Below, one piece after another: positions 1 to 5,171 of a stretch of 5,220 bases of DNA; within the stretch, counting starts at the first letter, position 1, and every line of letters begins with the position of its first letter. The notes under the pieces are model-generated. The model searched no databases and was not told where the DNA came from. It worked only from the letters and a program-made list of their open reading frames with translations. Location of the stretch: positions 1 through 5,220 of the forward strand of contig JAGRNM010000114.1 of assembly GCA_020440745.1 (NCBI GenBank), written 5' to 3'. The translations under genes and the position numbers were made by a program. This DNA is from Deltaproteobacteria bacterium (GTDB taxonomy: Bacteria; UBA10199; DSSB01).

Positions 1-16
1 TGTTCCACGTGGAACA
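1..16. promoter_or_regulatory. parS: parS-type ParB loading site 1 (C/G variant)
   Basis: The sequence TGTTCCACGTGGAACA is a perfect 16-bp palindrome. It differs from the widely conserved bacterial parS (TGTTTCACGTGAAACA) only by the symmetric pair at positions 5 and 12 (C/G instead of T/A). The invariant CACGTG core is intact. It lies 34 bp before the mnmG start and begins at the first base of the window, so whether it is intergenic or inside an upstream gene cannot be seen. A parB gene and two more such sites in the same window make a real ParB binding site very likely. Confidence 0.9.
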
Positions 17-34
17 AAGCCCTTAAGACTTTGA

Positions 35-48
35 TTAATTTTAATTAA
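35..48. repeat. A/T-only inverted repeat just before the mnmG start
   Basis: TTAATT-TT-AATTAA is a perfect 6-bp inverted repeat with a 2-nt centre, ending 2 nt before the ATG of mnmG. No Shine-Dalgarno sequence lies between it and the start codon. It could be part of an A/T-rich promoter or a low-structure ribosome landing area. In sequence this A/T-rich it may also be chance. No convincing -35/-10 pair could be assigned here. Confidence 0.3.
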
Positions 49-50
49 AT

Positions 51-1949
51 ATGATTACTTACGAAAAAAGCTATGACGTGATTATTGTGGGTGCTGGTCA
101 TGCGGGTTGTGAGGCTGCTTTGGCCTCGGCCAAAATGGGGGCCTCTACCCTCTTGTTGACTTCCAACCTAGATAATATTGCCCATATGAGCTGTAATCCC
201 GCCGTTGGAGGTCTGGGTAAGGGGCATATGGTTAAAGAAATGGACGCCCTAGGTGGAGAAATGGGTAAAAACATCGATGCCACTGGGATTCAATTTAGGG
301 TGCTCAATACCAGTAAGGGTCCGGCGGTGAGGGCCAGTCGGGCTCAGGCTGATAAATTCTTGTACAAAAAGCGTATGAAGTGGGTTTTGGAAAACACCCC
401 TAATTTAGAAATCAAACAGGCCTTTGCCGACCAGTTGGGCCTAGAAAAAGGTCAGGTTACGGGGGTTTTGAGTTCTTTGGGGATTTTTTTTCCTGCTCGG
501 GCGGTAGTTTTGACCACGGGCACCTTTCTTAATGGTCTGGCTCATATTGGAGAAAACAACTTTGCCTGTGGTCGGGCAGGAGACGCGGCCGCCTTAAAGC
601 TTTCTGGTTCTCTTGCCCAGCTTGGTTTTGAAATAGGACGTCTGAAGACAGGCACCTGCCCTAGAGTAGATGGGCGTACGATTGATTTTGCGGGGTTAGA
701 GGAACAAGCTGGGGATTCGCCGCCGCAAAAATTTAGTTTTTCTAATAATCGCATTGAATTGCCCCAGCTTCCTTGTCACATCACCTATACTAATGAGGGA
801 GTTCATCAGGCCATCCGAGCGGGTATTCACCGTTCTCCTATGTATTCGGGTAAGATTGAGGGCGTGGGTCCCCGTTATTGTCCTTCTATCGAGGATAAGG
901 TCATGCGTTTTCCCCAAAAAGACCGCCATCAGCTCTTTTTAGAACCCGAAGGACTAGAAACACGGGAAGTCTATGTGAATGGCCTTTCCACTTCCCTCCC
1001 TATTGATATCCAGCTGGCTTTTTTAAAGCAGATTCCTGGTTTAGAAAAGGCAGAGATCATGCGGGCAGGCTATGCCATTGAGTACGACTATGTGCCTCCT
1101 ACCCAGCTCTACCCTTGGCTGGAGACCAAAAAGGTAGCTTATTTGTTTCATGCGGGACAAATTAATGGCACTAGCGGCTATGAAGAAGCTGCTGGACAAG
1201 GCCTTATGGCGGGTATCAACGCAGTTTTAAGACTTAGGGGGGAAGAACCTTTGGTTTTAAGTCGTTCTCAAGCCTATATTGGAGTGCTAATCGACGATTT
1301 GGTGACCCAAGGCACCGCGGGCGAGCCCTACCGTATGTTTACCTCCAGGGCTGAGCACCGACTCTTGTTGAGAGAAGACAATGCGGACTTGCGTTTGCGA
1401 GACTTGGGCCGCTCTCTAGGTTTAGTCAGCGACCAAGACTATGAGCTCTTCTTACAAAAGAAAAAAGACATTCAAAAACTCCAAGAAGCCCTGGAGACTT
1501 TAAAAATAGTCCCCAAGGAAGCCATTAATCAAAGACTGCGCTCTCAAGGCTGGACCGAAATCGAGCAACCGATGACCTTGGCGGAATGGCTCCGTCGTCC
1601 CGAGCTTAAGGTTGAGGATATCTTAAGCCTAAAGCCCGAACTGAGCGGACTTTTAGAGTCTATTTCTTTAGAAGCGCGTGATCAGGTAGAAATTCAGATT
1701 AAATACGAAGGCTATATTCGTCGTCAACAAGACGAAATCCATCGCTTAGAAAAAATGCAAGGCCTTAAAATTCCTATAGATTTTGTTTATCAAGGTCTTC
1801 CTGGGCTTTCTGCTGAAGTAGTAGAAAAACTAGAAAAAATCCGTCCCCAAAGCTTAGACCAAGCTTCAAGGATCTCTGGGGTTACGCCCGCTGCTCTTTC
1901 GGTCTTGGCCATGTACTTGCGTAAGCGCGAGCTAGCTAAGGCGGTTTAG
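51..1949 (+). CDS. mnmG: tRNA uridine-5-carboxymethylaminomethyl modification enzyme MnmG (GidA)
   Basis: MnmG is the FAD-dependent partner of the GTPase MnmE. Together they install the (carboxymethyl)aminomethyl group on wobble uridine 34 of several tRNAs, using methylene-tetrahydrofolate and glycine or ammonium, in the cytoplasm. The protein has 632 residues, full length for the family (E. coli has about 629). Visible motifs: dinucleotide-binding GAGHAG at 14-19; MSCNPAVGGLGKGH at 46-59 with conserved Cys48; RLKTGTCPR at 198-206; GVGPRYCPSIEDKVMRFP at 271-288 with conserved Cys277; AGQINGTSGYEEAAGQG at 368-384; EPYRMFTSRAEHRLLLREDN at 425-444. A helical C-terminal domain from about 550 (YEGYIRRQQDEIHRLE at 552-567) is the part that contacts MnmE. 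The start at 51 places the Rossmann motif at the usual distance, and the next in-frame Met is residue 29, inside the fold. There is no Shine-Dalgarno sequence. One oddity is Cys203, where E. coli MnmG has Pro (GTPPR). The stop is 3 nt before rsmG, so the two genes form an operon. mnmE is not in the window. Confidence 0.98.
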   Translation: MITYEKSYDVIIVGAGHAGCEAALASAKMGASTLLLTSNLDNIAHMSCNPAVGGLGKGHMVKEMDALGGEMGKNIDATGIQFRVLNTSKGPAVRASRAQADKFLYKKRMKWVLENTPNLEIKQAFADQLGLEKGQVTGVLSSLGIFFPARAVVLTTGTFLNGLAHIGENNFACGRAGDAAALKLSGSLAQLGFEIGRLKTGTCPRVDGRTIDFAGLEEQAGDSPPQKFSFSNNRIELPQLPCHITYTNEGVHQAIRAGIHRSPMYSGKIEGVGPRYCPSIEDKVMRFPQKDRHQLFLEPEGLETREVYVNGLSTSLPIDIQLAFLKQIPGLEKAEIMRAGYAIEYDYVPPTQLYPWLETKKVAYLFHAGQINGTSGYEEAAGQGLMAGINAVLRLRGEEPLVLSRSQAYIGVLIDDLVTQGTAGEPYRMFTSRAEHRLLLREDNADLRLRDLGRSLGLVSDQDYELFLQKKKDIQKLQEALETLKIVPKEAINQRLRSQGWTEIEQPMTLAEWLRRPELKVEDILSLKPELSGLLESISLEARDQVEIQIKYEGYIRRQQDEIHRLEKMQGLKIPIDFVYQGLPGLSAEVVEKLEKIRPQSLDQASRISGVTPAALSVLAMYLRKRELAKAV

Positions 1950-1952
1950 TTT

Positions 1953-2666
1953 ATGTCTTCTCTGGTTCAATCTATTCAAGAATTTATGCAGGTCCATGAC
2001 TATGTTTCACGTGAAACAAATGTCTCAGTCCAAGTCTTGGCATCTAAGCTTGCCCAATATGTGGATTTAGTCCAAGAGGCCAATCAGCAGTTTAACCTGA
2101 CGGGTGCCAAAACCGGGCAAGTTTTTTTTGAGGACCATGTGGTGGATAGTTTACTGGCGGCTCAGGTCTTTTTGAAGGACTCCTCTTTGGCTTCCAAAAA
2201 TAGCTTATGGATCGATGTGGGATCGGGCGCTGGTCTTCCTGGCTTGGTGTGGGCTTTATTAAAGCCTAAGCAGAAAATGCTTTTGGTAGAGTCTAAACAA
2301 AAGAAAGCCGCCTTTCTTCAAAAAACAGCCAACTTTTTGGGTCTAAATCAGCTCTCTGTCAGTGCTCAGCGCTTTGAAGAGCTCAGTCTCAAGCTTGAGG
2401 GCCAATCTTTGTTTGTCAAACCAGAGATTAAAGTTGTTTCACGTGGAACAGCCTCGCCAGAAAAATTAATAAAGCTAGTCCGGGCTTCGCTCTTGCCTTG
2501 GAAAGACTGGTATGTTTTTTCTAGTTCCAAGACCCACGAGGACTTTCTCCGTTTGGCTGCTTCAAAGTCTGGTTTTGCTTTCTCGGTACGGCTTCTGGAC
2601 TTAGGAAAAAATCCTTTTTCTCAAAAACCTATCCTCCTATCCCATTTGCTCAGGGATTTAGCTTAA
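1953..2666 (+). CDS. rsmG: 16S rRNA (guanine-527-N7)-methyltransferase RsmG (GidB)
   Basis: RsmG uses S-adenosylmethionine to methylate N7 of G527 in 16S rRNA, in the decoding region. In other bacteria its loss gives low-level streptomycin resistance. The protein has 237 residues, somewhat longer than the ~207 of E. coli. Visible motifs: FNLTGAK at 47-53; DHVVDSL at 61-67; the SAM-binding loop GSGAGLPG at 90-97 preceded by the strand LWIDV; VESKQKKAAFL at 112-122, where the Glu normally contacts the SAM ribose; VVSRGTAS at 161-168, equivalent to the family (S/A)RA-A motif. The ATG at 1953 is 3 nt after the mnmG stop, so translation is probably coupled, with a weak AAGG at 1938-1941. Met12 (1986) is an alternative start and would still include the VSRET segment at 18-22. 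Two parS sites are embedded in the gene, encoding V18-T22 and V162-T166. The second gives Gly165 where the family usually has Ala. Confidence 0.96.
   Translation: MSSLVQSIQEFMQVHDYVSRETNVSVQVLASKLAQYVDLVQEANQQFNLTGAKTGQVFFEDHVVDSLLAAQVFLKDSSLASKNSLWIDVGSGAGLPGLVWALLKPKQKMLLVESKQKKAAFLQKTANFLGLNQLSVSAQRFEELSLKLEGQSLFVKPEIKVVSRGTASPEKLIKLVRASLLPWKDWYVFSSSKTHEDFLRLAASKSGFAFSVRLLDLGKNPFSQKPILLSHLLRDLA
2003..2018. promoter_or_regulatory. parS: parS-type ParB loading site 2 (exact consensus), inside rsmG
   Basis: TGTTTCACGTGAAACA is an exact 16-bp match to the universal bacterial parS and a perfect palindrome. It lies within the 5' part of rsmG and is read as codons for V-S-R-E-T (residues 18-22). 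Many alphaproteobacterial RsmG proteins also carry a VSRET segment near the N terminus, consistent with a parS long held in this gene. The site is about 830 bp upstream of parA and is the best match of the three. Confidence 0.97.
2435..2450. promoter_or_regulatory. parS: parS-type ParB loading site 3 (hybrid half-sites), inside rsmG
   Basis: TGTTTCACGTGGAACA has one mismatch to the universal parS, at position 12 (G instead of A). Its left half equals that of site 2 and its right half equals that of site 1, so the palindrome is broken at one pair. It is read in the same codon phase as site 2, as V-S-R-G-T (residues 162-166 of RsmG). The centre-to-centre distance from site 2 is 432 bp. Confidence 0.9.
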
Positions 2667-2849
2667 GTTTTTAATCTTTATTTTCATAGGTAAGAGGGGT
2701 TTAGGGCTTTTTTGGGCTTTTCTGTCATCATTTTACTTGCCAAGCTAAAGAGCTTTCGTTTAACTAGACTTATCTTCCTTTATTCCTACCAGGTCCTAAA
2801 TATCCATAACTATTTATTTTATAAAGGTTTTTAAACCTTTTTTTAGCAA
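2667..2849. other. A/T-rich intergenic region between rsmG and parA
   Basis: This 183-nt gap separates the mnmG-rsmG pair from the parAB genes. It holds a short direct repeat (GGGCTTTT at 2704-2711 and 2714-2721), a small weak hairpin (AAGCT at 2742-2746 with AGCTT at 2751-2755), and a palindrome with a T-run next to parA, listed separately. A GC-rich intrinsic terminator for rsmG is not visible. A parA promoter probably lies here because the gap is long, but no -35/-10 pair stands out: TTGCCA at 2737-2742 lacks a good -10 partner, and TATAAA at 2820-2825 lacks a -35. Confidence 0.5.
2823..2844 (+). repeat. Palindrome with T-run directly upstream of parA (weak terminator-like or regulatory)
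   Basis: AAAGGTTT (2823-2830) and AAACCTTT (2833-2840) form a perfect 8-bp inverted repeat around a TT centre. The right arm runs into seven T residues (2838-2844). In form it resembles a small intrinsic terminator, but the stem has only two G-C pairs and a loop too tight to pair fully. It ends 5-9 nt before the parA ATG, so it could also be an operator or a translation-control hairpin. The AAAGG in its left arm is too far (about 22 nt) from the ATG to act as a normal ribosome binding site. Confidence 0.4.
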
Positions 2850-3677
2850 ATGTATATTCTTGCTTTAGCCAATCAAAAAGGTGGTGTGGGTAAAACCACA
2901 ACTGCGGTTAATCTTGCCAGTTGTTTAGCGGCTGCGGAAAAGAAAACCCTGCTCATCGATCTAGATCCTCAGGGCAATGCTACCAGTGGTTTGGGGATTA
3001 ATAAACAAGAGCTTAAGGCCAGTATTTATGAGGTGCTTTTGGGCGAGGCCAGTTTAGAAGAAGTCCTGCAGAGGACGGCCTTAGATTTTTTGGATTTGGC
3101 TCCATCTAATACTCAGTTAGTGGGAGCCGAGTTGGAATTGGTCAGCGCTTTTTCTAGAGAAAAACGTCTGAGTGAGGCCTTGGCTAAGTTAAGCAAGGAC
3201 TATGATTTTGTCATCTTAGACTGTCCTCCCTCTTTAAACTTGCTTACCATCAATGCCTTAACAGCCACTCAGGGTCTCTTGGTGCCGGTACAGAGTGAGT
3301 ATTATGCTATGGAGGGCTTGGGAGAATTAATGAAGACGGTGGATTTGGTACAGAAACACCTTAATCCTAACTTAAGTTTGGTGGGTATTGTACTAACTAT
3401 GTTTGATGGTCGTAATAATCTCTCCAGGCAAGTGGCTGAGGAGCTAAGGGCGCATTTTCCTGATAAGCTTTTTGAGACGGCTATTCCTCGTAATGTAAAA
3501 CTGAGTGAAAGTCCTAGTCATGGCAAATCAATTATTATGTACGATTTACAATGTCGTGGGGCGGTGGCTTATTTGGACTTGGCTAAAGAGTTTTTAATTA
3601 AGCTTGGTTTGTTGGAAGAGAAAAAAATAGAGGCAGAAAGCGGAGAGGTTCCTTTAGTAAAAAGTCAGGTGGCTTAA
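2850..3677 (+). CDS. parA: Chromosome partitioning ATPase ParA (Soj family)
   Basis: ParA is a deviant-Walker ATPase. Its ATP-bound dimer coats the nucleoid and is released by ParB-parS complexes, driving origin segregation. The protein has 275 residues. Visible motifs: deviant Walker A KGGVGKTT at 10-17 with signature Lys10 and catalytic Lys15; switch I DLDPQGNATSGLG at 37-49; Walker B VILDCPPS at 121-128 with Asp124; PVQSEYYAMEGL at 146-157; RNVKLSESPSHGK at 214-226, close to the Soj RNVRLSEAPSHGK region involved in DNA binding. There is almost no sequence before the Walker motif and no N-terminal DNA-binding domain, as in chromosomal (type Ib-like, Soj) rather than plasmid type Ia ParA. 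About 20 charged residues after 253 extend beyond the B. subtilis Soj length. The ATG at 2850 has no Shine-Dalgarno sequence, but it places Walker A where Soj has it. parB follows after 83 nt. Confidence 0.97.
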   Translation: MYILALANQKGGVGKTTTAVNLASCLAAAEKKTLLIDLDPQGNATSGLGINKQELKASIYEVLLGEASLEEVLQRTALDFLDLAPSNTQLVGAELELVSAFSREKRLSEALAKLSKDYDFVILDCPPSLNLLTINALTATQGLLVPVQSEYYAMEGLGELMKTVDLVQKHLNPNLSLVGIVLTMFDGRNNLSRQVAEELRAHFPDKLFETAIPRNVKLSESPSHGKSIIMYDLQCRGAVAYLDLAKEFLIKLGLLEEKKIEAESGEVPLVKSQVA

Positions 3678-3692
3678 AACAAAAAAGTTTTG

Positions 3693-3731
3693 ATTTTATA
3701 AATTTAAAAAATTTAATTTAAAAATTAAAAA
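3693..3731. other. 39-nt pure A/T tract between parA and parB
   Basis: Thirty-nine consecutive bases contain no G or C, with repeated A-runs and T-runs of 3-6. A short inverted pair, GATTTTA (3692-3698) and TAAAATC (3735-3741), brackets it. It occupies most of the 83-nt parA-parB gap and ends about 15 nt before the parB ribosome binding site. It could be an UP-element or promoter region for parB, a bent or easily melted segment, or simply an unconstrained A/T-rich spacer. No GC-stem terminator is present, so parA-parB read-through is plausible. Confidence 0.45.
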
Positions 3732-3746
3732 CATTAAAATCATATA

Positions 3747-3752
3747 GAAGGG
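3747..3752 (+). promoter_or_regulatory. Ribosome binding site of parB
   Basis: GAAGGG lies 8 nt before the ATG at 3761. It is a good purine-rich Shine-Dalgarno sequence and fixes the parB start. Between it and the ATG sits the 8-bp palindrome GAAATTTC (3752-3759). Confidence 0.75.
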
Positions 3753-3760
3753 AAATTTCT

Positions 3761-4618
3761 ATGCAAAATCGTGCGCTGGGAAAAGGCTTAGCTTCTTTAT
3801 TGCCGGTGTCTAAAAGTCAAGAAGGGGAGACTTCGGGTCATCACTTTCTTTGTGTGGTAGAGAATATTCTTCCTTCTAGAGCTCAGCCCAGAAAACTTTT
3901 TAACAAAAAAGCCCTGGAGGAGCTTGCTGAGTCTATTAAAGAGCAGGGGTTGATCCAGCCTTTAATTGTGCGTGCCATTGAAGGGGGCAAATACGAATTG
4001 ATTGCTGGGGAAAGACGCTTGCGCGCGAGTAAGTTGGCGGGTTTAGAAAAGGTGCCGGTGGTGGTGAGTGAAGCTAAGGCGGATCAAGTCTTAGAGCTTG
4101 CTTTAATTGAAAACATTCAAAGAGAAGACTTAAATCCTATTGAAGAAGCCCTGGCCTATCAAGAACTTCAGCAAAAATACGGTTTTAGTCAGGAGGAGTT
4201 GGCTAGTCGTGTGGGCAAGGATCGCTCTACCATTGCCAATACTTTGCGTCTTTTGGGTTTGCCTGAAGCTATTCGTGCCGACATTATTGAAGGCCGACTT
4301 AGCATGGGCCATGCTAGGGCCCTTTTGTCTTTGGAAAGTGATGAAGACAAGCTAAAACTTAAAAAGAAGGTCTTAGAGCAAGCTTTAAGCGTTAGAGATT
4401 TAGAACAGCTGATTCGTCATCTTAAAACAGCTAAAGAGCCAAAAACTCGTGTACAGGTTTTGCGCTCTCAACCCCAGCAGCGTTTTTTAGAAGAGCGGCT
4501 TAGTAGGCACTTAGGAACTAAGGTCAAAATCAAATCCCAAGGTCAACAAGGTAAGGTGGTGATTGAGTTTTATAGTCCTGAGGACTTGGATAGAATTTAC
4601 AACACTATAATTGTTTAA
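3761..4618 (+). CDS. parB: Chromosome partitioning protein ParB (Spo0J family, CTP-dependent parS-binding clamp)
   Basis: ParB binds parS, hydrolyses CTP, closes into a sliding clamp and spreads on the flanking DNA. It stimulates the ParA ATPase and in many bacteria loads SMC near the origin. The protein has 285 residues, typical for chromosomal ParB. Visible parts: an N-terminal RALGKGLASLLP at 4-15, the conserved ParA-contacting segment; QPRKLF at 42-47; the GERRLRAS box at 83-90 and ENIQREDLNPIEEA at 117-130, which form the CTP-binding pocket; a helix-turn-helix at about 142-168 (FSQEELASRVGKDRSTIANT) that reads parS; a polar linker at about 220-238; and a C-terminal dimerisation domain at about 239-285. 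All key motifs are intact. Its targets are presumably the three parS sites upstream in this window. It sits 83 nt after parA and 48 nt before the bactofilin gene on the same strand, so co-transcription is likely. Confidence 0.97.
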   Translation: MQNRALGKGLASLLPVSKSQEGETSGHHFLCVVENILPSRAQPRKLFNKKALEELAESIKEQGLIQPLIVRAIEGGKYELIAGERRLRASKLAGLEKVPVVVSEAKADQVLELALIENIQREDLNPIEEALAYQELQQKYGFSQEELASRVGKDRSTIANTLRLLGLPEAIRADIIEGRLSMGHARALLSLESDEDKLKLKKKVLEQALSVRDLEQLIRHLKTAKEPKTRVQVLRSQPQQRFLEERLSRHLGTKVKIKSQGQQGKVVIEFYSPEDLDRIYNTIIV

Positions 4619-4651
4619 TTTATTAAAAATGCTTTGTTTTAATTTTATTTG

Positions 4652-4660
4652 TAAGGAGGT
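4652..4660 (+). promoter_or_regulatory. Near-ideal ribosome binding site of the bactofilin gene
   Basis: TAAGGAGGT is fully complementary to the usual 3' end of bacterial 16S rRNA and sits 6 nt before the ATG at 4667. It is the strongest Shine-Dalgarno sequence in the window. mnmG and parA have none, and parB has a shorter one. This suggests the bactofilin is made at a higher level than its neighbours. Confidence 0.85.
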
Positions 4661-4666
4661 TTAGCA

Positions 4667-5089
4667 ATGTTTGGAGAAAAAGCAGAGTCTTCTTTTCGTG
4701 ATGGAAGGGCAACAGGAGCCCAGACTTTAATTGAGCAGGATGCTTCTTTTGAGGGTAAGTTGACTTTTTCTGGTACGGTAGAAATTAAAGGCGAGTTTAA
4801 AGGCGAGGTTTTTAGCGAAGGCACCTTAATTATTGGCGAGGGCGCTAAAGTCTCTGCTCAGATTGAGGTCAATAAGGTAGTGATTAGGGGTCATGTAGAA
4901 GGACACATTGATGCTAAGAGTTTAATCGAGATTCATCCTCCTGCGGTGGTACGGGGCGAGATTTGTTCTCCCGGCTTGGTGATTAGTGAGGGGGCTTTCT
5001 TTGAAGGTCAATGTTCTATGGGCAAACAAGGTCAAGAGGCTCCGGTTTTGGAGTTAAAAAGCGCGGGTGAGGAAGGAATTAATTTTTAA
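4667..5089 (+). CDS. Bactofilin (polymer-forming cytoskeletal protein, DUF583)
   Basis: Bactofilins are small bacterial cytoskeletal proteins that self-assemble without nucleotides into filaments, often at the membrane, where they organise cell shape, peptidoglycan enzymes, polar structures or chromosome-segregation proteins. The protein has 140 residues, the usual size. The core at about 20-117 shows the short repeating hydrophobic/Gly pattern of a right-handed beta-helix: GTVEIKGEFKGEVF (36-49), GTLIIGEGAKVSAQI (52-66), VVIRGHVEGHIDA (71-83), VVRGEI (94-99), LVISEGAFFEGQCSM (104-118). The N terminus MFGEKAES resembles the MF-x-K start that in other bactofilins targets the membrane. The tail after 118 is short, charged and probably disordered. 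There is no signal peptide or transmembrane helix. Lying 48 nt after parB, it may work with ParABS, as the BacNOP bactofilins do in Myxococcus. That role is inferred from position only. Confidence 0.93.
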   Translation: MFGEKAESSFRDGRATGAQTLIEQDASFEGKLTFSGTVEIKGEFKGEVFSEGTLIIGEGAKVSAQIEVNKVVIRGHVEGHIDAKSLIEIHPPAVVRGEICSPGLVISEGAFFEGQCSMGKQGQEAPVLELKSAGEEGINF

Positions 5090-5123
5090 GTTTTTTGACT
5101 TTTGTACTTTTCTTTTTTAGTTT

Positions 5124-5170
5124 ATAGCCTAATTGTTCATTTATTTTAATCTTCACAAGTAAGAGGCTAT
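5124..5170 (+). repeat. Inverted repeat whose right arm covers the ribosome binding site of the last gene
   Basis: ATAGCCT (5124-5130) is perfectly complementary to AGGCTAT (5164-5170), separated by 33 nt. The right arm includes the end of the Shine-Dalgarno AAGAGG (5161-5166) and runs to 1 nt before the ATG at 5172. If formed in the mRNA, the stem would mask the start region. A 7-bp match with a long loop can arise by chance. Confidence 0.3.
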
Positions 5171-5171
5171 T

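Noticed and set aside
98..929. Antisense and alternate-frame open frames of 60-77 codons over mnmG, for example at 98-283, 542-754, 696-929 and 754-942
   Set aside because: They overlap a well-supported conserved gene, show no family motifs and lack convincing ribosome binding sites. They are shadows of the mnmG coding sequence.
1144..1159. A fourth parS-like sequence, TGTTTCATGCGGGACA, inside mnmG
   Set aside because: It matches parS at only 12 of 16 positions and the CACGTG core is destroyed. It encodes the conserved MnmG motif F-H-A-G-Q, which explains the resemblance.
2704..2721. Direct repeat GGGCTTTT twice with a 10-nt period after rsmG
   Set aside because: It is short, has only two copies and low complexity, and shows no link to a known binding site or terminator. 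It is mentioned only in the intergenic entry.
2712..2834. A 40-codon open frame with a TTG start and an upstream AAGAGGGG (2692-2699) in the rsmG-parA gap
   Set aside because: It has no ATG, uses a rare start codon about 12 nt from the purine run, has an A/T-driven composition and no recognisable motif. An open frame of this length is expected by chance in such sequence.
4130..4355. Open frames of 60-71 codons overlapping parB on both strands
   Set aside because: They lie within the conserved CTP-binding and helix-turn-helix coding part of parB and show no independent features.
5095..5123. A possible promoter downstream of the bactofilin gene: TTGACT (5095-5100) with TAGTTT (5118-5123) at 17-nt spacing
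   Set aside because: The -35 is good but the -10 matches only half of the consensus, and the better TATAGC at 5123-5128 is spaced too far (22 nt). It is not strong enough to call.
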